NCBI RefSeq assembly: GCF_018130545.1
Contig: NZ_JAFCKF010000007.1
Span: forward strand, 248,001-312,000
DNA length: 64,000 nt
Direction: 5' to 3'
DNA from: Bradyrhizobium tropiciagri
GTDB taxonomy: Bacteria; Pseudomonadota; Alphaproteobacteria; Rhizobiales; Xanthobacteraceae
The translations under genes were made by a program, and so were the position numbers. Under the pieces are notes generated by a model. That model ran no database searches, was not told where the DNA came from, and saw nothing but the letters and a program-made list of their open reading frames with translations. Of this stretch, positions 17,001-25,936 are shown in pieces. Position 1 is the first letter of the stretch. The number at the start of each line of letters is the position of its first letter.

Positions 17001-17776
17001 ATCAGTCAGTGCTCAAGGTTGCTGATCTGCTCACAAACGCCGAGGCCGATCGCAAGCAGATCAGTCCGATTGTCTCGCAGCTTGGACAAGGCAACGTGGA
17101 AGCTGCCTATCAGGTCCAAGCCGAGCTCACGCGCCGGGGTATTGGTGCCGGCCGAAGGCTGGTCGGCCGGAAGGTCGGCCTCACATCGGTTGCTGTCCAG
17201 CAGCAACTCGGCGTGGGCGAGCCCGATTTTGGCGCGCTGTTCGCGGACATGGAGATCGAACATCTCGGCTCGATCAAGATCGAGGAGCTGATCCAGCCTC
17301 GCATCGAGGCCGAGGTGGCGCTCGTCCTCGATCGCGACCTCGACCAAGCCGACACGACAGCGGCCGAGCTCACGCGGGCCATCGCCTTCGTGGCCCCTGC
17401 TCTCGAGATTGTCGATAGCCGGATCGCCGACTGGAAGATCAGCATCGTCGACACGATTGCCGACAACGGGTCCAGCGCTCGATACGCTCTGGGCGACACG
17501 TTCCGGAGGATCACAGACGTCGACCTGGCGACTTGCGGCATGTCAATGACGCGAAATGGCGAGATTGTCTCGGTCGGAGCCGGTGCGGCCTGCCTCGGTC
17601 ATCCGCTCAAAGCCGCGCTTTGGCTCGTCCGTAAGCTCGCGTCCGCCGGGGCTCCGCTTCGCGCCGGAGACGTCATCCTCACGGGAGCTCTTGGTCCGAT
17701 GGTCAGCGTCACGAAGGGAGAGACTTACGAAGCGCACATTCTCGGTCTCGGCTCGGTTCAGGTCCGCTTCGGCTAA
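16997..17776 (+). CDS. 2-oxopent-4-enoate (2-hydroxypentadienoate) hydratase
   Basis: A 259-residue member of the hydratase/decarboxylase family (MhpD, BphH, TodG type). It adds water to 2-hydroxypenta-2,4-dienoate to give 4-hydroxy-2-oxovalerate. The VGRKVGLTS segment near residue 55, EAEVALVLDRDL and EIVDSRIADWKISIVDTIADN segments, and the C-terminal AGDVILTGALG motif are typical of the family. Start and hydrolase stop share ATGA, so the two are translationally coupled. Confidence 0.93.
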   Translation: MNQSVLKVADLLTNAEADRKQISPIVSQLGQGNVEAAYQVQAELTRRGIGAGRRLVGRKVGLTSVAVQQQLGVGEPDFGALFADMEIEHLGSIKIEELIQPRIEAEVALVLDRDLDQADTTAAELTRAIAFVAPALEIVDSRIADWKISIVDTIADNGSSARYALGDTFRRITDVDLATCGMSMTRNGEIVSVGAGAACLGHPLKAALWLVRKLASAGAPLRAGDVILTGALGPMVSVTKGETYEAHILGLGSVQVRFG

Positions 17777-17809
17777 GCCAGACAGCTCTAACGCAAAAGG
17801 CAGTAAACA

Positions 17810-18733
17810 ATGCAGCAAACCAATGTGGCCATCATCGGCTCCGGCAATATCGGAACCGACCTGATGTTCAAGATCATGCGCTATGGCAAGGCCCTGCGCA
17901 TGGCCGCGATGGTTGGCGTCGATCCGGGTTCGGAAGGCCTCTCACGCGCGTCCCGCCTGGGGCTCTTCGCGACAGCGTCGGGGCTCGACGGCCTGCGCGG
18001 CTGGGAGGGTTATCGTGACATCGGCGTTGTCTTCGATGCGACTTCCGCAAGAGCTCATGAGCATCACGCGGCCGTGCTCAAGGCCGACGGAAAATTGACG
18101 ATCGACCTGACGCCGGCAGCGATTGGGCCTTATGTCATCCCGCCCGTCAATCTGGATAACGTGATCCTCGAGGAAAACGTCAACATGGTCACGTGTGGCG
18201 GCCAGGCGACAATTCCGATGGTCGCGGCGGTACGGCGCATTGCAAGAGTGCCATATGCCGAGATTGTCGCCTCCATCGCGTCGCTCTCAGCGGGGCCTGG
18301 CACGCGTGCGAATATCGACGAGTTCACGGAGACGACGGCAAGAGCCATCGAAAAGGTCGGCGGCGCCGATCGCGGCAAGGCCATCATTATTCTCAATCCC
18401 GCTGAACCGCCCCTCATCATGCGCGACACGGTCTACTGCTTGGTCGAAAGCAACGACTTCGAAGCGATACGCGCATCGGTCCACGAGATGGCCGCTCGGG
18501 TCCAAAGCTATGTCCCCGGATATCGCCTTAAGCAGGACATCCAGTTCGAACCCGTCGCCAATTTCCCCGGCTCGCGGGCGCACAATTTGACGAAGGTCAC
18601 AATCCTTCTCGAAGTGGAAGGCGCCGGCCACTATTTGCCGGCATATGCCGGCAACCTCGACATCATGACGTCGGCTGCGCTCGCGACCGCAGAGCGTTTG
18701 GTGTCCAAGAAGACGTTGGAGCAGGTCGCATGA
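17810..18733 (+). CDS. mhpF: Acetaldehyde dehydrogenase (acylating)
   Basis: A 307-residue acylating aldehyde dehydrogenase of the BphJ/DmpF/MhpF family. It shows the NAD motif [10 protein letters not shown] at residues 10-19, the catalytic cysteine in [12 protein letters not shown], and the conserved ILNPAEPP...TVYCL region. It converts acetaldehyde, NAD and CoA to acetyl-CoA. It overlaps the aldolase gene by 4 bases; the two proteins normally form a substrate-channelling complex. Confidence 0.96.
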   Translation: MQQTNVAIIGSGNIGTDLMFKIMRYGKALRMAAMVGVDPGSEGLSRASRLGLFATASGLDGLRGWEGYRDIGVVFDATSARAHEHHAAVLKADGKLTIDLTPAAIGPYVIPPVNLDNVILEENVNMVTCGGQATIPMVAAVRRIARVPYAEIVASIASLSAGPGTRANIDEFTETTARAIEKVGGADRGKAIIILNPAEPPLIMRDTVYCLVESNDFEAIRASVHEMAARVQSYVPGYRLKQDIQFEPVANFPGSRAHNLTKVTILLEVEGAGHYLPAYAGNLDIMTSAALATAERLVSKKTLEQVA

Positions 18734-19761
18734 CCCCGAAGATCTACATTCAGGATGTAACGCTGCGCGATGGCATGCATGCCATCCGCCATCAATACAC
18801 GATCGAGCAGGTCAAACGCATTGCCGCCGCCCTCGACGCGGCCGGAGTCGATGCCGTAGAAGTCGCTCATGGCGATGGCCTCAACGGCGCGTCGTTCAAC
18901 TACGGCTTTGGGCGCCAGACTGACCTGCAATGGATCGAGGCAGCAGCATCGGTTTTGCACCATGCGCAGCTTACCACCTTGCTCATCCCCGGGATTGGAA
19001 CCATCCACGATCTCAAGGAGGCGGCTAAGGCGGGGGTGCGATCCGTCAGGATCGCGACACATTGCACCGAAGCCGATGTCGCCAAACAACACATCGAAGC
19101 GGCGCGCGAGCTCGATCTGGACGTTGCCGGCTTCCTCATGATGGCTCATATGAGCTCTCCTGACAGGCTCGTCGAACAAGCGAAGCTCATGGAATCATAC
19201 GGCGCTCACTGCGTCTATGTCACCGACTCCGCCGGCGCGCTTTTGGTCAATCATGCAGCGGAACGTGTCAAAGCGTTGCGCCAAGCACTCAAGCCCGAGA
19301 CGCAGATCGGCATCCATGCGCACGAAAATCTGTCGCTGAGCGTTGCGAACTCGCTTGTCGCGGTCGAACATGGTGCAATTCGCGTCGATGGATCGCTTGC
19401 CGGGATGGGGGCTGGCGCCGGCAACACGCCCCTCGAGGCGTTCGTCGCCGTTGCCAACCGTTGCGGTCTGCGGCACGGTGTGGATCTTTTCAAACTGATG
19501 GACGCGGCAGATGATTTGGTCCGCCCGCTCCAGGATCGCGCTGTGCGGGTTGACCGCGAAACCCTGTCACTAGGATATGCGGGTGTCTATTCGTCCTTTC
19601 TGCGCCACGCCGAAAGCGCGTCCCGCTTGTATGGTGTCGATTCTCGCAAGATCCTGGTCGAGCTCGGCCGCCGCCGGATGGTGGGAGGACAAGAGGACAT
19701 GATCGTCGACGTCGCACTCGACCTTGCCAAGGACAACAGCCGAGATGTCAGCGCTGCCTAG
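18730..19761 (+). CDS. mhpE: 4-hydroxy-2-oxovalerate aldolase
   Basis: A 343-residue pyruvate aldolase of the BphI/DmpG/MhpE family. The TLRDGMHA motif at residues 11-18 supplies the catalytic Arg and metal-binding Asp, and HAHEN supplies the metal-binding histidines; the C-terminal communication domain is complete. It splits 4-hydroxy-2-oxovalerate into pyruvate and acetaldehyde, which passes to the dehydrogenase encoded just upstream. It is the last pathway enzyme of the plus-strand operon. Confidence 0.96.
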   Translation: MTPKIYIQDVTLRDGMHAIRHQYTIEQVKRIAAALDAAGVDAVEVAHGDGLNGASFNYGFGRQTDLQWIEAAASVLHHAQLTTLLIPGIGTIHDLKEAAKAGVRSVRIATHCTEADVAKQHIEAARELDLDVAGFLMMAHMSSPDRLVEQAKLMESYGAHCVYVTDSAGALLVNHAAERVKALRQALKPETQIGIHAHENLSLSVANSLVAVEHGAIRVDGSLAGMGAGAGNTPLEAFVAVANRCGLRHGVDLFKLMDAADDLVRPLQDRAVRVDRETLSLGYAGVYSSFLRHAESASRLYGVDSRKILVELGRRRMVGGQEDMIVDVALDLAKDNSRDVSAA

Positions 19762-19813
19762 CCCGCCGAACCGAGGCTGACTTTTCCTCTTCGCCACCGG
19801 AGCTACGAACGCA

Positions 19814-20671
19814 ATGGAGCGTGTTGCCGAACGACTGGCTCTTCCTAGCCCTGCAGGCACGATTGAAGTTGTTTCACGCTCGTTCGAGCTGCTGCGCTGC
19901 TTCAATGGCCTCTCGGTTCGCCTCAGCAATGGAGATCTGTCGGTACGCTGCGGACTGCCTAGGTCAACGGTGTCGCGGCTGACCCAGACTTTAACGAGGA
20001 TGGGCCTGCTCGTTCACCTTCCTGCTGAGCAAAAGTATGCCATCGGCCCCAGCGCAGTCTGTATGTCGCTCGCAATGACGCGAAGCCCGGCGCGTGACGA
20101 AAAGGTCCGAGCCATCCTGAGCAGCGTTGCGAGTCGGGTGCCCTGTGTGATTGCCCTGGGCATTCCTGACCGCTGCGAGATTACCCTCGTCGAAGCGGCG
20201 GCTGCGGAGGAACTCCGTGACTTCCGAATTCGGGCGGGCAATCGCGTTCCGATATCCAGGACGGCCGCCGGTCACGCTTACGCCGCGGCCCTCGGCCCAG
20301 CCGAGGCCGATCGTCTTCTTCAACAGGTTGGACGGAACGCTGCAAGAGAGGCCGATCGACTGCAAGCCGGACTCGAGCAAAACCGGCGTGCATTGAAGGA
20401 ACTTGGATACATCGTGACCAGCGGACAGTTTAGAGCATATTTGAATTCAGTCGCTGTTCCGTTCTGGTCCTCGCTCTACAACAGCTCCCTCGTTCTTTCG
20501 ATCAGCGTTTTCGCGAGTGACTATGACAGATCGCGCGTTAGAAATGAGCTTACTCCGCTCGTTATTGATACCAGTGCTAAAATTGGACGCTTGCTTGATC
20601 CCGTCTTGGCTCCTTCGAGCTCTGTTCGAAGCGCCAAGTCCTGTCAGGACCTGTCAGGAGACGCGCGCTGA
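19814..20671 (+). CDS. IclR-family transcriptional regulator
   Basis: A 285-residue IclR regulator. The N-terminal winged helix (VVSRSFELLRCFN, SNGDLSVRCGLPRSTVSRLTQTLTRMGLL) is followed by the effector domain (ALGIPDRCEITLVEA, SRTAAGHAYAAAL, GQFRAYLNSVAVPF). It follows the aldolase gene by 52 bases in the same direction, so it is probably co-transcribed and controls one or both catabolic arms. The 3-prime end contains a tandem CTGTCAGGA repeat, apparently by chance. Confidence 0.9.
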   Translation: MERVAERLALPSPAGTIEVVSRSFELLRCFNGLSVRLSNGDLSVRCGLPRSTVSRLTQTLTRMGLLVHLPAEQKYAIGPSAVCMSLAMTRSPARDEKVRAILSSVASRVPCVIALGIPDRCEITLVEAAAAEELRDFRIRAGNRVPISRTAAGHAYAAALGPAEADRLLQQVGRNAAREADRLQAGLEQNRRALKELGYIVTSGQFRAYLNSVAVPFWSSLYNSSLVLSISVFASDYDRSRVRNELTPLVIDTSAKIGRLLDPVLAPSSSVRSAKSCQDLSGDAR

Positions 20672-20807
20672 CCAGGGGCGATCGAGATTTCTCATCCGCG
20701 CTAGCGTACTTGCGCGATAGTGCAAAGCCCAGATCGGTCCGGTCCCGTCGAGGCTCGTCTACTTGCACATGCGAACAGACGCTTTGTGGACTATGAGGGC
20801 ACTGTAG

Positions 20808-21158
20808 ATGGACTCAGTCAGGATCTTCATACCTGAAGAAAAGATGGAAGCTGCAGCTTGGTTTTACGCGGACGGGCTCGGGCTCGAAGAACAGAAGCAG
20901 GCGGACGGAATTAGGATCTTCGGAGTCGCCGGACAACAACGGGTTGTACTTGTGCCGCTGCGGGGACCGCTCTTCAGCACCCGCACGAAGATCAGATTCC
21001 ATGTGCATGGAATCGCCGAGTGCCTGCGTTACCTGATGGCGAATGGGCACTTGTCGCGAGCAGCAGCAAACGAGCCATGGAGTCGCCCTGGTGAAACGGA
21101 CATAACCGACCCTGCAGGAAATGTGATCACGCTCCTCGATGCTGACCGCCCGACCTGA
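20808..21158 (+). CDS. Small VOC-fold (glyoxalase/bleomycin resistance type) protein
   Basis: A 116-residue single-domain VOC protein (VRIFIPEEKMEAAAWFYADGLGLEE at the start, TDITDPAGNVITLLD at the end). Members bind a divalent metal and act on varied small molecules; too little is conserved to name a reaction. It could belong to the catabolic operon or be independent; 136 bases separate it from the IclR gene. Confidence 0.75.
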   Translation: MDSVRIFIPEEKMEAAAWFYADGLGLEEQKQADGIRIFGVAGQQRVVLVPLRGPLFSTRTKIRFHVHGIAECLRYLMANGHLSRAAANEPWSRPGETDITDPAGNVITLLDADRPT

Positions 21159-21329
21159 AATGCTTAGTACCAAATCGGATTATTGAGTCAAACCTCGCAA
21201 ACTTCCACAGCTCATCAGCGATGCAACACGGGCCAAGCAAACGCTGTGGCCCTCACCAAAGCGAGGCGGGTAGAAGCTGCTTATGCTTATTCTCGGCGCC
21301 TGAGGTGGACTGTTCAGTGGGCCAAACCG

Positions 21330-22100
21330 ATGCCTTCAACTTTTGAAACGACAGGAAACGCAAACTATTCCATGCACGCCTCCCTCCAGAGGTTCATCGA
21401 CCTCCTGTTTTGCGCCGAAACTTCCGCCGACTTTACCGACTTGATGGCAGCCACCGCAGCGGCTTTTGACTTGTCCAGCTTTGCATATCTGGCACTACCT
21501 AATTCTCCCGGTAACAAGCCTCAGCTAATCTCAACGTATCCTGCGGCATGGACCTCCCACTACCTCCGGAGCAAATATGAACGTATCGATCCAGTTATCA
21601 TGGAGGTCGTCCGGAGCCCCGAGCCCTTTCAATGGGGGCTCGATCTGCCATCAAAATATGAAAAGCCATCGCAACGCCAGTTCTTCGATGAGGCCGAACG
21701 ATTTGGAATCCGGTTCGGCTTCACTGTTCCCATCCATGACGGTCACGGTCCCATCGCTGCCTTGACCTTTGCTACCGACCAACGGAAGACCGCGTTGGAA
21801 ACTTGTGTGAAGTCGCATGCACGCGTTCTTCAGCTTATGGCGATGTACTTCCACGCACATGTCAGTCGTAAACTCACTACCAACCTCAGTATGGACGGGA
21901 CGGCCCTGTCTCATCGAGAACTCGAATGCTTGGAATGGGCGTCACAGGGCAAAAGCGCTTGGGCGATCGGACGAATCCTCGGCCTCTCGCGCAACACGGT
22001 GGCGTACTATCTGGAGAATGCGAAGGAAAAGCTTGGTGTTCGCACCATTACACAAGCTGTCGCCTGTCTTGCCGCTGCCAAAGAAACCAAGCAAAAATAG
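21330..22100 (+). CDS. LuxR-type quorum-sensing regulator, copy 1
   Basis: A 256-residue LuxR solo or partner protein. The N-terminal autoinducer-binding domain includes TYPAAWTSHYLRSKYERIDPVIMEV (the W/Y/D pocket pattern) and FGFTVPIHDGHGPIAALTFATD. The C-terminal GerE-type helix-turn-helix reads LSHRELECLEWASQGKSAWAIGRILGLSRNTVAYYLENAKEKLGV. A later ATG at 21372 is an alternative start. A truncated luxI follows in the same direction. It is divergent in sequence from the copy at 36691, so it is not a recent duplicate. Confidence 0.88.
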   Translation: MPSTFETTGNANYSMHASLQRFIDLLFCAETSADFTDLMAATAAAFDLSSFAYLALPNSPGNKPQLISTYPAAWTSHYLRSKYERIDPVIMEVVRSPEPFQWGLDLPSKYEKPSQRQFFDEAERFGIRFGFTVPIHDGHGPIAALTFATDQRKTALETCVKSHARVLQLMAMYFHAHVSRKLTTNLSMDGTALSHRELECLEWASQGKSAWAIGRILGLSRNTVAYYLENAKEKLGVRTITQAVACLAAAKETKQK

Positions 22101-22182
22101 GACGCCCCCTCCCCTACAACGACAGGTAATGACCGGGAATGTTTGTGCCGCTTCAAAGGAGATGTCTACCTTTGGAGGGATC

Positions 22183-22572
22183 ATGATTCAGCTCATTACC
22201 CAGTCTTCTTATGGAAAGTTCTCGAGCACGCTGGATGAAATTTATCGACTGAGACACCGCGTTTTCAAGCTACGCATGGCTTGGAATGTCCAAGTCAGCC
22301 ACGACATGGAGGTCGACGAGTTCGACGCACTTCATCCGGCGTACCTTGCGCAGCTATCAGATGAAGGGCAGGTGCAAGGCTGTGTTCGTCTCCTACCTAC
22401 TCGCGGCCCGACGATGCTTCGGGATACGTTTTCTCAACTTGTCGATGTACATGCCGTACCATCAACCGAGCATATTTGGGAAAGCAGCAGATTCGCAATC
22501 GATATCGGGGCTGGCGCTCCGAAAGGAGCTCACGGCATAGCCCACCGCCGTCGATCACATTGTCGCAAATAG
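22183..22572 (+). pseudogene. Truncated LuxI-type autoinducer synthase
   Basis: A 129-residue frame with a good ribosome binding site (TTTGGAGGGATC). Its first 110-120 residues match LuxI: YRLRHRVFKLRMAWNV, DEFDALHPAYL, CVRLLPT.GP.ML and the WESSRFAID motif. Similarity stops around base 22540, after GAPKGAHGIA, and the frame ends in unrelated HRRRSHCRK. Complete LuxI proteins, including the one at 35599-36234, run about 80 residues further and need that part for acyl-chain binding. The protein is therefore probably inactive; the break lies close to the tRNA fragment downstream. Confidence 0.82.
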
Positions 22573-22662
22573 GTGGCGCGCCGGCTACAAAGAAACACCG
22601 TTGGAAAAACCGCTTTAGTTCGGTCCTCCCAAACTGTTTGTCTCGCTAAGGTCTTGTTTTTT

Positions 22663-22713
22663 TGGTGGGCGCACCAAGGCTCGAACCTGGGACCCGCTGA
22701 TTAAGAGTCAGCT
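22663..22713 (-). other. 3-prime half of a tRNA-Lys(CTT) gene, probable attachment-site scar
   Basis: On the minus strand 51 bases match a tRNA from the anticodon arm to the CCA end. The anticodon stem is GCTGA/TCAGC with loop CTCTTAA (anticodon CTT), followed by a T arm CCAGG-TTCGAGC-CTTGG and an acceptor strand ending GCGCCCACCA. The sequence further 5-prime cannot form a D arm or acceptor stem, so this is not a working tRNA. Such 3-prime tRNA pieces are typical att sites of tyrosine-recombinase elements. The flanking 22573-22848 stretch otherwise contains no gene I can support. Confidence 0.85.
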
Positions 22714-22848
22714 GGTCCAATCCGAAGAACCGCATCATTTGAGGAATTTGGATCGCGATGCAAGCTCGCGCCCGCGAAACCTAAAACGAACCACGCGACG
22801 AGAACATCAACTTGACGCTGGGCAGATCGCACAGCGGTAAGCGCAGCA

Positions 22849-24006
22849 TCAGCGCTCCTGATCCTTCGTTCTTACTCGCCTTTCACGACGCGCCTGATCG
22901 TTGTCGGTTCTCGCTTGGATGCGCTCCTGAACGGAATCCAGGACTGTTGCCCGCGGGAACGAATGCCCCTTCTCAAGGTGTTGGGCGACGCGCTCCCTAG
23001 CGAAAGCCATAATGTTCTGGCGAGCATTCTCATCGTTTGGCAGAGCGCGTTCGACAAGCTTGTTGATGACGACAATCTGGGATTGGGCCGCGAGCAGGTC
23101 GGAATCATGCTCGACCGCCGGTCGGTCTGCCCGGCGTTCCTCTATCGTCACCATCCACATGTTGCGCCACATCTGACGCCGTTCAATGCCAGCGATTCCT
23201 GTGGCGGCATCTATGGACTTGATCGACCTGATGATGGGTTCGACGCCATCCCTTCGCAGAGAGATGCGGTCGCCAGGCCTGGCGCCACTGTCTGCGACGT
23301 CAGTTACAACGCCGACGCCCCACACCTGATGTCGCCGGCGATCATCCAGTTCGATGGCTACATAGGTTGACGGCTCCGCGTCGGCGCGGTTGCGATACGG
23401 GCCAAACCCGACCTCTATCAGACGTCCGGAAACGCCCTTGTCGTAATCGAGCTTATCCGCCTGGATTGACCTGTCGGAGGTCGAGCGAGCCTCGACATCG
23501 TTGGTACGGGCATGGGCTCGATCCCATGCGACTCGTCGGCCGGCGAGCGCCTGGCGATCAAGCTCGTTTGGCTGATAGCCCTGCACCTCTATTCCGCGCG
23601 TGCTAGCCTCGAGCCACGCCTCGCGCCGAAACTCGACGGAACCATGGACGTGAAGGGCCTCCCACTGGCGATGTTGTGCCACGCTGACCATGTCCCGAAT
23701 CACTTCGGCGGCCGCTATGCGGGTGACCAGGCGATCGTCAGTGGTCTTGAATGCGAGATACTCTTTCAGCTCGTCGGCATAGAGCCGCGCTTCGCCGCCA
23801 GATCCATCCTTGTCGGATTCACTGGCCACCACGTAGTATTTCCGACGGATACGCTCCGGAAACGCACTATCGGTGACCTTCGCAGATGAAGGCTTCTTGG
23901 GGGCTGTTGCTATCTCGACTTCTCCCTTTTCTCGGGTGGGAGCACGCCCCGCGCGACTTTGCCGCTCCAGGCTGAATTCCCCGCTCGCGTCATGCCTGTC
24001 GTTCAT
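22849..24006 (-). CDS. LPD7-domain protein (relaxase-associated accessory type)
   Basis: A 385-residue protein with an LPD7-like domain at about residues 50-180 (RIRRKYYVVASE, YADELKEYLAFKTTDDRLVTRIAAAEVIRDMV, AQHRQWEALHVHGSVEFRREAWLEASTRGIEVQGYQPNE segments), then a region with VGFGPYRNRADAEPSTYVAIELDD. The same domains are usually found in the C-terminal part of large TraA/VirD2-like relaxases, but no nuclease domain is present. The ATG at 24006 overlaps the virD4 3-prime end and has an AGGGG site; a GTG at 24015 is an alternative. As the last gene of the virB operon it probably helps DNA transfer. Confidence 0.7.
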   Translation of the reverse strand: MNDRHDASGEFSLERQSRAGRAPTREKGEVEIATAPKKPSSAKVTDSAFPERIRRKYYVVASESDKDGSGGEARLYADELKEYLAFKTTDDRLVTRIAAAEVIRDMVSVAQHRQWEALHVHGSVEFRREAWLEASTRGIEVQGYQPNELDRQALAGRRVAWDRAHARTNDVEARSTSDRSIQADKLDYDKGVSGRLIEVGFGPYRNRADAEPSTYVAIELDDRRRHQVWGVGVVTDVADSGARPGDRISLRRDGVEPIIRSIKSIDAATGIAGIERRQMWRNMWMVTIEERRADRPAVEHDSDLLAAQSQIVVINKLVERALPNDENARQNIMAFARERVAQHLEKGHSFPRATVLDSVQERIQARTDNDQARRERRVRTKDQER

Positions 24007-25936
24007 GCTGCTCACCCCTCTGCTCGGGGCCTGTCCGCCGCGTCGGCGGAACGACCTGAGCGTCGATGTAGTTCAGGGTCCAGGCTTTTAGCTCGTCTTC
24101 GGAGAGCCCTTCGAGGTCGACATCCACGTCGCCGAAATCGAAACTAGCACCGGCCGGAATCGTGGAGGGATCAGCCACCTCCTCGTCGGTCATCGGCCGC
24201 GCTCGCAATACCGCGCGCAACTCGGCAATCTCGGAGCGCAGCTCCTTGATCTCGGCGTCGAGCAGCGCATTTGAACGCTCTTTGGGCATCTGCAGAACAG
24301 GTGCGGGCAGCAAGCGCTCTAGAAAGGACTTGTCTTCAAAGTAGATGATCTTATCGGCGATGATGGGCGGAATGCCGGTACCAAGAATGAAGGCCTTGGA
24401 TTTTGGAAGTAGTTTCAGCTCTTGCGGCAGCATCAGGGCACGACGATGCTCGGACACCGTCTCGCTGGTCGCGCGCATCGCCAGTCCTTTTGGTCCGCTG
24501 CGACTGCGAGCGTTGACAGTCTCGTAGCCGATGCGCTCCGAGAGCTCATTCGCCACGTCCTGCTCCTTCGGGGCAAACACGACCTCCACGGAGTGGTTGG
24601 TCATGAAATTGCGGGCGGAGTCGATCCCATAGATCGCGCGCAGTTGTGCCGGGCTCTGGACCACGGTGAGGAGGCGGATTCCGTATCCGGCAATGAAGGC
24701 GACCGATTTTGCCAGCACATTGACATTGCCGAGCGCCGGAAATTCGTCCAGCAAAAGCAGCACCTTGCGAGTAAGTTTGGGGTTTTGTTCTGGCAGCTCG
24801 CGGGTGTTGAGATCGACCACTTGTTGAAAGAATAGGTTCAGGAGTGGCACCATGCGGTCGAGATTGTCTGGCGTCACCCCGAGATAAATCGACATGGGAT
24901 TTTGGCGGAGCTGCCGCAGATCAAAATCGTTGGCCGAGGTCGCGGCATCGATGCGGGGATTGAGCCAGAGACCGAGACGCGCCGTTACGGTCTTGCGGAC
25001 CGAGTTCAAGGTGTTCTCGGAGGCGGCGAGGAAATCGTTCAGCGCCGTGATGCAGTGCCGCGACAGTGGGGAAGGGCCCGCCTTGCGCGCGGCGATGATC
25101 TTGTCGAACTGGGCTTTGAGATCCTGGGTCGCCGACAGCTGCCGCAGGATCTCGCCGATCGTCAATGGCAGGCCCGGGGTTTCGGCGACATAGCCGCCGA
25201 TCGCCACAAAGGATGAACGAGCTGCTTCGAACCAGAACGGATCTCCGCGGCTTTCCGCCGGAAATAGCATCACCGCAATGCGCTGGAGATCGTCGTAGAG
25301 GTCGGCGGGATCGCTGCGCACGTAGCCAAGCGGATTATAGCGCGCAGTGCGGCCGTTCTCGTCGAGCGGATCGAACAGATAGACGTCCTGCCCGTGACTA
25401 GCGCGAAAGCCGGCCGAGCGATCCCAATTCTCCTTCTTGACATCCAGCGCAACGACCGAATCCGGCCAGTTGAGCAAGTTCGGAATGACATAGCCGACTC
25501 CCTTCCCGGCCCGGGTTGGGGCATAGAGGAGGACATGTTCCGATCCACCGAAGCAGAGCATTTTCCCGTCTTTGCGGCCGAGCAGCAGCCCGTCCTTGGA
25601 CCGCAGGCCGGCGACCTTGATCTCGCGCTCGGAGGCGAACCGGGCTCTGCCGTGAAGTGGTGGCGGACGGTGCCGGAGTATGGCGCCGAGCAGGCCAAAA
25701 ACCACGATCATCCCGGCGAGGGTCGACAGCGTCAGCCACCGGTCGAAACGTGGGTCGGTGCCGTAACGCGGCCAGCTCGTTGCGATCTCCGACCAGTGAA
25801 AGCCGCCATCGTGAAGTCTGAGCCCGAGCAGCAACACGTTCGAGGCGACCAGCAGGAAGACTGCGCCAGCCCCGAGCGCAAGTACCGTGCCCTTCGCTGC
25901 CTTAACGGGCGTGGTCGCGTTTGCGAGCGGGGTCAT
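23990..25936 (-). CDS. virD4: VirD4/TraG-type coupling protein ATPase
   Basis: A 648-residue type IV coupling protein that brings the relaxase-DNA complex to the secretion channel. Two N-terminal membrane segments (about residues 17-38 and 70-88) precede Walker A in APTRAGKGVGYV (about 139-150) and Walker B in LLLLDEFPALG. The C-terminal tail is acidic (DFGDVDVDLEGLSEDELKAW). ATG 25936 lies inside the last 35 bases of virB11, implying coupled translation; an upstream frame to 26041 is not homologous. Confidence 0.95.
   Translation of the reverse strand: MTPLANATTPVKAAKGTVLALGAGAVFLLVASNVLLLGLRLHDGGFHWSEIATSWPRYGTDPRFDRWLTLSTLAGMIVVFGLLGAILRHRPPPLHGRARFASEREIKVAGLRSKDGLLLGRKDGKMLCFGGSEHVLLYAPTRAGKGVGYVIPNLLNWPDSVVALDVKKENWDRSAGFRASHGQDVYLFDPLDENGRTARYNPLGYVRSDPADLYDDLQRIAVMLFPAESRGDPFWFEAARSSFVAIGGYVAETPGLPLTIGEILRQLSATQDLKAQFDKIIAARKAGPSPLSRHCITALNDFLAASENTLNSVRKTVTARLGLWLNPRIDAATSANDFDLRQLRQNPMSIYLGVTPDNLDRMVPLLNLFFQQVVDLNTRELPEQNPKLTRKVLLLLDEFPALGNVNVLAKSVAFIAGYGIRLLTVVQSPAQLRAIYGIDSARNFMTNHSVEVVFAPKEQDVANELSERIGYETVNARSRSGPKGLAMRATSETVSEHRRALMLPQELKLLPKSKAFILGTGIPPIIADKIIYFEDKSFLERLLPAPVLQMPKERSNALLDAEIKELRSEIAELRAVLRARPMTDEEVADPSTIPAGASFDFGDVDVDLEGLSEDELKAWTLNYIDAQVVPPTRRTGPEQRGEQHERQA

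Noticed and set aside
20641-20659. Tandem CTGTCAGGA repeat considered as a LuxR binding site for the nearby luxR gene.
   Set aside because: It is a direct, not inverted, repeat, lies within the IclR coding end and is almost 700 bases before the luxR start.
22663-22745. A complete tRNA-Lys gene.
   Set aside because: Only the anticodon arm to CCA part can fold; the upstream sequence gives no D arm and no matching 5-prime acceptor strand.
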